From NCBI GenBank assembly GCA_019022495.1, contig JAFEKR010000014.1, forward strand, positions 1,302,001-1,366,000: DNA of 64,000 nt, in the 5' to 3' direction. A program made the translations under genes and the position numbers. Below the pieces are notes generated by a model. It saw only the letters and a program-made list of their open reading frames with translations. It did no database searches and had not been told where the DNA came from. Shown here piece by piece: positions 58,742 to 64,000 of this stretch (position 1 is its first letter; each line of letters opens with the position of its first letter). The DNA comes from Epichloe hybrida (lineage: Eukaryota > Ascomycota > Sordariomycetes > Hypocreales > Clavicipitaceae).

Positions 58742-60280
58742 ATGACCATTCACCCGCAGAATCTCACTCACTCCACGATGCAGCATTGCAGCATTGCAGC
58801 AGATTCGCCTCACCTCACCACCCATCACCAACAACCCCAAGATGGCTCCCTTGATCCTGGATCCCCCCCCGCCAAGCTCCTCAGCAGCAGAGAACATCTC
58901 CTCCCCGGCCAGCTCAAAGTCACAACCCTCTTCTTCCAAGTGCCCCTCGACTACGAGAACCCCTCGGCCGGGTCGATCCAGCTGTACGCCCGCCGCATCA
59001 TCAAGAACGAGCGCCCCATCTTCTCGCCAGACGATGATGCTGCCTCCACCAACGACAGGGACGTCAACAAGCCCTACATCATCTACCTCGAGGGCGGACC
59101 AGGCTTCGGCAACCGCTCGCCATCAGACCATCCCCTCACCCGGGCCGCCATACCGCGCGGGTACCAAGTTCTGTTCATCGACCACCGAGGAACGGGCCTC
59201 AGCACACCGGTTTCCGCAGCCATGCTGGCAAGTCTTGGCGATGCCGACGCCCAAGCCAGGTATCTGCGCCTGATGCGCCAGGACAGCACCGTCCGGGACT
59301 GCGAAGCCGTCCGCAAGTGCCTCACGGAGGGCTGGCCCGAACGCAAGGCCGCGTGGTCCACGTTTGGCCAGTCCTACGGCGGCTTCATCACGCTGTCCTA
59401 CCTCTCCATGCACCCGGAAGGTGTGCGGGAGGCCTTCCTGACGGGCGGTCTTGCGCCCGTGGGCAAGACGGCCGACCAGGTGTACCAGGCGACGTTTCGG
59501 AAGACGGCGGAGCGGAATGAGCTGTACTTTGCCAAGTTTCCGGAAGATGCCGCCGCGCTTCGCGAGATTGCCACGTACATCGAAAGCCAGGGTGGCAAGG
59601 TCGCGCTGCCCGCGGGCGGCTTCTTGACTGTCCGCCGGCTGCTCACCATGGGAATCGCCTTCGGTGGCCACGGTGGCTTCGACACGGTTCACAGTACGTT
59701 GACGGCGCTCAAGACTTCTCTCGACCAGTTCGGCTTCCTCGCGCGAGCTTCTCTGGCGCCGTTGGAGACGTTCACGCCCTTTGACACAAACATCCTCTAC
59801 GCCATTCTTCACGAAGCAATCTACTGCGATGGGCCCAATGTCGCCTCCAACTGGGCTGCCAACAGAGTCGGTCTTTCTCAGGGCGGCAGCAGCGGTCCAT
59901 TCGCGTGGCTGAGGCCCGACTTTACATTGTCACGATCCACGGGACCGCTGTACTTCAGTGGCGAGATGATATTTCCCTTTCACTTCGAGACGTACCCCGA
60001 GTTGATCCCCCTCCGAGAGGTTGCTGAGAAGCTGGCTTCTTACAACGACTGGCCTGCTCTCTATGACGTACAGCGCCTTCGTGACAATACCGTGCCCTTA
60101 TATGCGGCTTCCTACGTGGAGGACATGTACGTCGAGCATCATCTGGCCAGGGATACGTCCAATCTGGTCAAAGGCAGCAAGGTATTCGAGACAAATGTCA
60201 TGTATCACAATGCTCTGCGGGCCAAGGCGGATGAGGTGATGCAGCAGCTTTTCAATTTGCGTGATGACGTGCTCGATTGA
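58742..60280 (+). CDS. Proline-iminopeptidase-like hydrolase (peptidase S33 type)
   Basis: Single exon. From the ATG at 58742 the protein has 512 residues. Family landmarks are YLEGGPGFGNRSP (HGGPG-type oxyanion motif), IDHRGTGLSTP, the nucleophile elbow FGQSYGGFITL (Ser about 211), and MYHNALRAK near the end (His about 489). VEDMYVEHHLA fits the acid-bearing region. Fungal members are annotated as prolyl aminopeptidases that remove N-terminal Pro. No signal peptide is visible. The start is uncertain: the first 35 residues (MTIHPQNLTHSTMQHCSIAA) do not resemble the family, while a better-placed ATG at 58842 (context CCCAAGATGGCT) would read MAPLILDPPP and then join the family sequence if the C8 run at 58863-58870 were C9. 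A one-base error in that run is therefore likely. Confidence 0.88.
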   Translation: MTIHPQNLTHSTMQHCSIAADSPHLTTHHQQPQDGSLDPGSPPAKLLSSREHLLPGQLKVTTLFFQVPLDYENPSAGSIQLYARRIIKNERPIFSPDDDAASTNDRDVNKPYIIYLEGGPGFGNRSPSDHPLTRAAIPRGYQVLFIDHRGTGLSTPVSAAMLASLGDADAQARYLRLMRQDSTVRDCEAVRKCLTEGWPERKAAWSTFGQSYGGFITLSYLSMHPEGVREAFLTGGLAPVGKTADQVYQATFRKTAERNELYFAKFPEDAAALREIATYIESQGGKVALPAGGFLTVRRLLTMGIAFGGHGGFDTVHSTLTALKTSLDQFGFLARASLAPLETFTPFDTNILYAILHEAIYCDGPNVASNWAANRVGLSQGGSSGPFAWLRPDFTLSRSTGPLYFSGEMIFPFHFETYPELIPLREVAEKLASYNDWPALYDVQRLRDNTVPLYAASYVEDMYVEHHLARDTSNLVKGSKVFETNVMYHNALRAKADEVMQQLFNLRDDVLD

Positions 60281-60434
60281 TCGAATGCGAAGCACATCTT
60301 GAATGACGAGCGCTTATTTCCATAGAAAATCTTTGACATCCATTTTAGTGGGGGCTGCAAAGATTCTAGATCGTATAAAGAATATCCCGACTTCCTGTCT
60401 TTATCTGCCGTCCCTGCATGCGGTCATCGGCGCA
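60281..60434. other. Short convergent spacer
   Basis: A 154 bp spacer between the stop codons of the S33 hydrolase and the HELQ helicase; both 3' untranslated regions must overlap here. Confidence 0.6.
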
Positions 60435-61328
60435 TCATTCTACCTCCATCTCGGCTTGCATTTGGATATCTGATTTGCCAAGATCGTCAGTGTACGGGAC
60501 TTCGTCAATACGCAGTCTTGATATACATACTCCAGAGCCTGTTGGCAGCCGACGAGATTACTTGGGCCTTGGCGAGCATCTTCTTCTCCATTAATGTGTC
60601 GTTTTGTGCCTTGATCCGAAGTTTATTGGGTTGCGCCTTGTTATTACTCGTGTCAGCAAGGTCGGCGCGCGCACACACACACACACACGCACCTGCATTA
60701 GAATAGGGACCAGGTCGTTTGGATTGGCATTGGCCAAAGTAGCCACGCTGCGGTACCCGTTGTCAAAAAACACTCGACTGCAGAGACTGCAATCAGCTTC
60801 AAAGTCTAGGGTTCTCGAGAGGATCTGGGCTCAACTTACGCTGTGCGACTCTTGATGAATGGCACTTTGGACAGGGCGAGGAGCTCGGTCCGGGCACCTG
60901 CCATCAGGCGATCCGAAAAATGGTCCAGTGCGGCGGCCATGACGCTATATAATGGTAAGCAGGCGCATCAAGAGGAGACCTCCTCCCTCAGACCAGACAT
61001 GTCTATACAATAAGGGACGCTTGCGACAGGGGCCAAGAAAGAAATTGGCTACGCACCCCCAGTCCAGATGCTCACAAAATTTCACCATGCCAGCAGCAAA
61101 TCCTTGACATGTTTGCGACAGGGTCTGAACTGATCCTCGTGGCATGTCGTACTTTCGCGCCACAGCATGTATAGGCACTTCATTGCAAAGGTCGCGAAGC
61201 TGCATGGCTAGATAAAAGCGACGATACACGCGTGCCGCATTCTTTTCTTCCGCCGTCGATTCCTTCAATGCTGCACCTTGAGCGCTGCTCGATGCATTAG
61301 TAGCGAATTTGCACAGCTGATGATGCCA

Positions 61329-61360
<32 letters not shown>

Positions 61361-63996
61361 GTCCAGAGACTCAGACTTACAGGCGAAGTACCGCGGTGGG
61401 CTTAATCCCCAGGAAATTGAGTACCCGTAATCCGCTCTCGTCAAGACCCTCCATTTCATTACGAAACACTTGCCAGTTGACTGTCGTGCCAAAGTCTTGG
61501 ACTGGTGTGAAGACGTAGAGGATATGCATCTCGCCGTCCATGACAAATGCTCTGAGGGCCCGTTTAAGCTCCTCATGGACAAAGACACCATCATCAGGAT
61601 CGATGGACGAGGCAACAATAGCTTTGCCCAGGCGTGTCGGAGAGAAGCCTGAAAGGGAGTCCCCAGTTATGAGTCCCATGCTTTGGAGTTCCGCGAGACT
61701 AGATTCAACACCAGTACGGATGAACTGAGAAGACTGAGAGCTGTGCAGTAGTGATCTGGAGAAATAATCCAATATGGAATCAAGGCTTGTCGCGAGGCGA
61801 ATTGATACAACCTCCAGCAAAGCCCTGGCCTTGATGTTAGTATCGTCCTGTCAAAGCGAACGACAATGCTCGCGTACCTTTGTATTCGCCTGTTCTCGGT
61901 GCTGAGACAGCTTGATACCTTGGGTATATCGGCATGCATGAGATCCAAAACATGATCCAAATCAGGTTCACGGCAGCACAGAAACGTCTCCCCCACCAGT
62001 GTTTTACCTTGTCTGCCTGCTCTGCCTCGCATCTGTCGTAGCATCGCCGGACCAATGTACTCTCTGCCCATTTTCACATTATGCAAGATAACTCTGCGCG
62101 CAGGTCTAAATGTATGTCGTTAGTATACTGGAGTCTTAGTCCCAGCGATCAGCTTCTCCATCTTACAAATTGATGCCGGCAGCGAGACTACAGGTAGCCA
62201 CGCATACCAGAATGATTCCAGAATCATATGCGGCGGCGATGAGATCACGTTCCTCACTCGTCAGGCCGGCCTGTACAGTTAGTTCAGGTGCTTCGAATGC
62301 TCACGAGAGAGTACCGGTCTTACATCTAATGGCGGTCAGTACACACACTAAATTCGAATTGAAACTGAAGCCAAAAAAAAAAAAAAAGACGCCAACTCAC
62401 GATGGAAAGCCACGCCGCTTAATAATGTTTCTTCGAGAACCGGATCAACCTCAGTACCCAAGCTACGTAGATCACCCAACAGGTTCAATCGTTTGTCGAG
62501 AATATTGGTTTCAAGCTCATGTGAAGGCGGCATGACTCGACTGACCCAGCGAGCATCCGACTCGCACACGCCTCGGCTGCCGGCAAAAATCAGCACGCCA
62601 TGGCCCATACTGGCCGATTCGTACGCAAGAGACACCACAGAATTGAGGAGAGGGTCCCTAAATTCCTTGTGTATAGATTTGTCGATGCATCGTATGGGCG
62701 CTGTCTTGCCCTCTGTGACGTCTTGACTACTGAGTTGGGAGGGAGTGTGACCAAGTCCATCGTTGGGACCAGCGAGAAAGACTTTTCCATCGTAAACAAG
62801 GTGCTCTTCGATTGGCACCGGACGGTATCGTGTCTCGTAAGAATGTGCATCGAGCCAAGTTGCGAGCAAGCCCAGGTTCTTCTAGTCCGTCAGCAGACAC
62901 ACTACCTAGTCGTGGAGAGGGGGGAAAGCACGTATTGGTCTTACCGGGAGTGTCGCACTCATGCCAATAATTTGAATTTGTTGGCCGAGACTCAGAAGTT
63001 TCGTGGCAATGAGTTCAAGAAGGTACCCACGATGGTCATCGTCAATCATGTGAAGCTCGTCCAAAACCACAGCTCGTAACTTGGAGACGGAGCAATCATC
63101 GATGGCCGTATTGATGAGAGCATTCGCCTTGAGAACCTGATTAGCCAAGACATCAGCACACCTTTTTCTCAGGACTTTCTCACCTTTTCCAAGGTGCAGA
63201 CGCCGATGTCAAAATCATCCCACGTGGCCCGGATCTTTCCACCTCCAAAGAAGCCAACAACGCGAATGGTGCCATGATCTGCCCGTTGGCGCCACGGCCT
63301 GTTTGACACGTCTTCTGCAGATTGATGGTCCAAGATTTTTACACTTTGAGCTATCTTACGAAGCCAGCCTACTTTCTCCTGCACGAGAGCAACATAGGGC
63401 AATATGAGAAGAGCCTTGGTGCCCGGTTCTTCAATAATTCGTTTCAGCATTAGCACTGTGTCTGCATTAGCTACATGGTGCATCTGACACGGCAATCATG
63501 ATTTCAGCTCACAGTCTGCGACCAACGATTTCCCGCCACCAGTTGGAGCGCAATACACGAGGTTTCGTTCTCCTGACAATAGCCCCGGACCTTTTAAACA
63601 ATTTTTCTGCCAGGGATAGATGTGGTTGATGCCTACGGAAGCAAAGTTGGACACGATTTGGATGGGCAGATCATATATGACATTGGCAAGACTCAGTTCT
63701 GGGTCATGAGAGGACCATGGTGTTGCTGAAATAAGCCGCCTTTGACTATACTCTGTCGTCTCCCTGTTCAGTGGCGATATTTTACTTGCGGATAGTCGAA
63801 CAGGGGTTAGGGGGAGATGAATGGCCTTCTGAAATTGCACGGTGGTATGTGATTCCGACGAGCCAGTGCCATTCTGAGGCGTGTCAAGCTCATTGTTGGA
63901 AGTCCAAGCTCTTTTCTGGCCTGCAATAGACTGGGAAGCATGGGATTTCTGCTCGTAGGCTGCCTGAAGACTAGTCTTGTGCAGAATACCCTGCAT
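60435..63996 (-). CDS. HELQ: HELQ/Hel308-type DNA repair helicase, 5' end possibly cut by the window edge
   Basis: Superfamily 2, 3'-5' DNA helicase of the Hel308/HELQ (Mus308 helicase) family, acting on blocked replication forks and in recombination or crosslink repair. Exons (minus strand): 63996-63513, 63455-63184, 63127-62945, 62878-62401, 62325-62324, 62270-62167, 62105-61878, 61824-61381, 61284-61057, 60944-60840, 60777-60693, 60636-60531, 60469-60435: 2,754 nt, 917 residues. Motifs: Walker A APTGGGKS (150-157), DELHMI (275), MSATLP, HHAGLTSEER (472 on), LAAGINLPARR and QMRGRAGRQG (532 on), then a winged-helix/ratchet region and helix-hairpin-helix-like ANANPNDLVPIL. No polymerase domain is seen. 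The family ends LWNIQMQAEMEVE-like. Acceptors of exons 3 and 4 have close alternatives. The ATG at 63996 may be internal, as the window ends four bases further. Confidence 0.88.
61332..61360 (-). repeat. GAT/ATC microsatellite inside a HELQ intron
   Basis: Nine or more copies of the trinucleotide lie within the intron between the exons at 61824-61381 and 61284-61057. It creates a poly-Met frame that is not coding. Confidence 0.85.
62324..62325 (-). other. Predicted 2-nt micro-exon of the HELQ gene
   Basis: The bases AT lie between two introns with good signals: 62400-62326 (GTGAGT, TACTGAC, ATTAG) and 62323-62271 (GTAAGA, AACTAAC, TACAG). The preceding exon ends CAT C; adding AT gives CAT-CAT, then GCC GGC CTG: His-His-Ala-Gly-Leu, the conserved helicase sequence. 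Without these two bases the frame meets a stop within six codons. Confidence 0.65.
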
Positions 63997-64000
63997 GCTC

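Noticed and set aside
60500..60535. HELQ stop at 60505-60507 (reading through as LWSMYIKTAY)
   Set aside because: A GTATGT donor and a CAG acceptor at 60470 give a 61-nt intron and a C-terminus (IQMQAEMEVE) that fits the family better.

Overview
The window is nuclear DNA of a filamentous ascomycete (Pezizomycotina; most likely Sordariomycetes, perhaps Hypocreales). The evidence is short GT-AG introns with CTAAC/CTGAC-type branch sites, fungal-specific proteins such as Mdm34, and a 16 kb AT-rich block with the signature of repeat-induced point mutation (RIP). The species call is inference from gene content and intron style; no database was searched.

Layout. 1-20.0 kb is ordinary gene space: a flavoprotein-fold/F-box-like/tryptophan-rich repeat protein (-), a ribose-phosphate pyrophosphokinase (-), a probable solo LTR, a Mon2-type trafficking protein (+), the Trm7 tRNA 2'-O-methyltransferase (+), a GNAT acetyltransferase (-), then 3.8 kb with no gene I can support. 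20.05-36.03 kb is a RIP-mutated desert holding a dead Ty3/gypsy-type element and a dead LINE (both on the minus strand), three satellite-like arrays and no gene. 36.1-64 kb is gene space again: Mdm34 (ERMES subunit, -), inositol-pentakisphosphate 2-kinase (+), an equilibrative nucleoside transporter (-), a CCCH zinc finger/Smr protein (+), a Tvp38-type membrane protein (+), a MITE-like inverted-repeat element, a conserved unknown protein with CP[FI] motifs that carries a frameshift (-), an alpha/beta hydrolase with N-terminal membrane segments (-), a proline-iminopeptidase-like hydrolase (+), and a HELQ/Hel308 DNA helicase (-) that reaches the right edge.

These are independent housekeeping genes, not a pathway cluster; there is no biosynthetic cluster, CRISPR array, phage or bacterial-type system. 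The genes were rebuilt by joining exons at GT-AG sites and checking that total lengths divide by three. The most unusual observation is a predicted 2-nucleotide exon in the HELQ gene, needed to keep frame across a conserved His-His-x-Gly-Leu helicase motif and flanked by two introns with good signals. Others are a 9-base motif (TACTCCGTA) scattered through intergenic DNA far above chance, a flavoprotein-fold domain whose catalytic residues all look lost, an unreported-looking 398 bp inverted-repeat element, and two probable one-base indels in C-runs.
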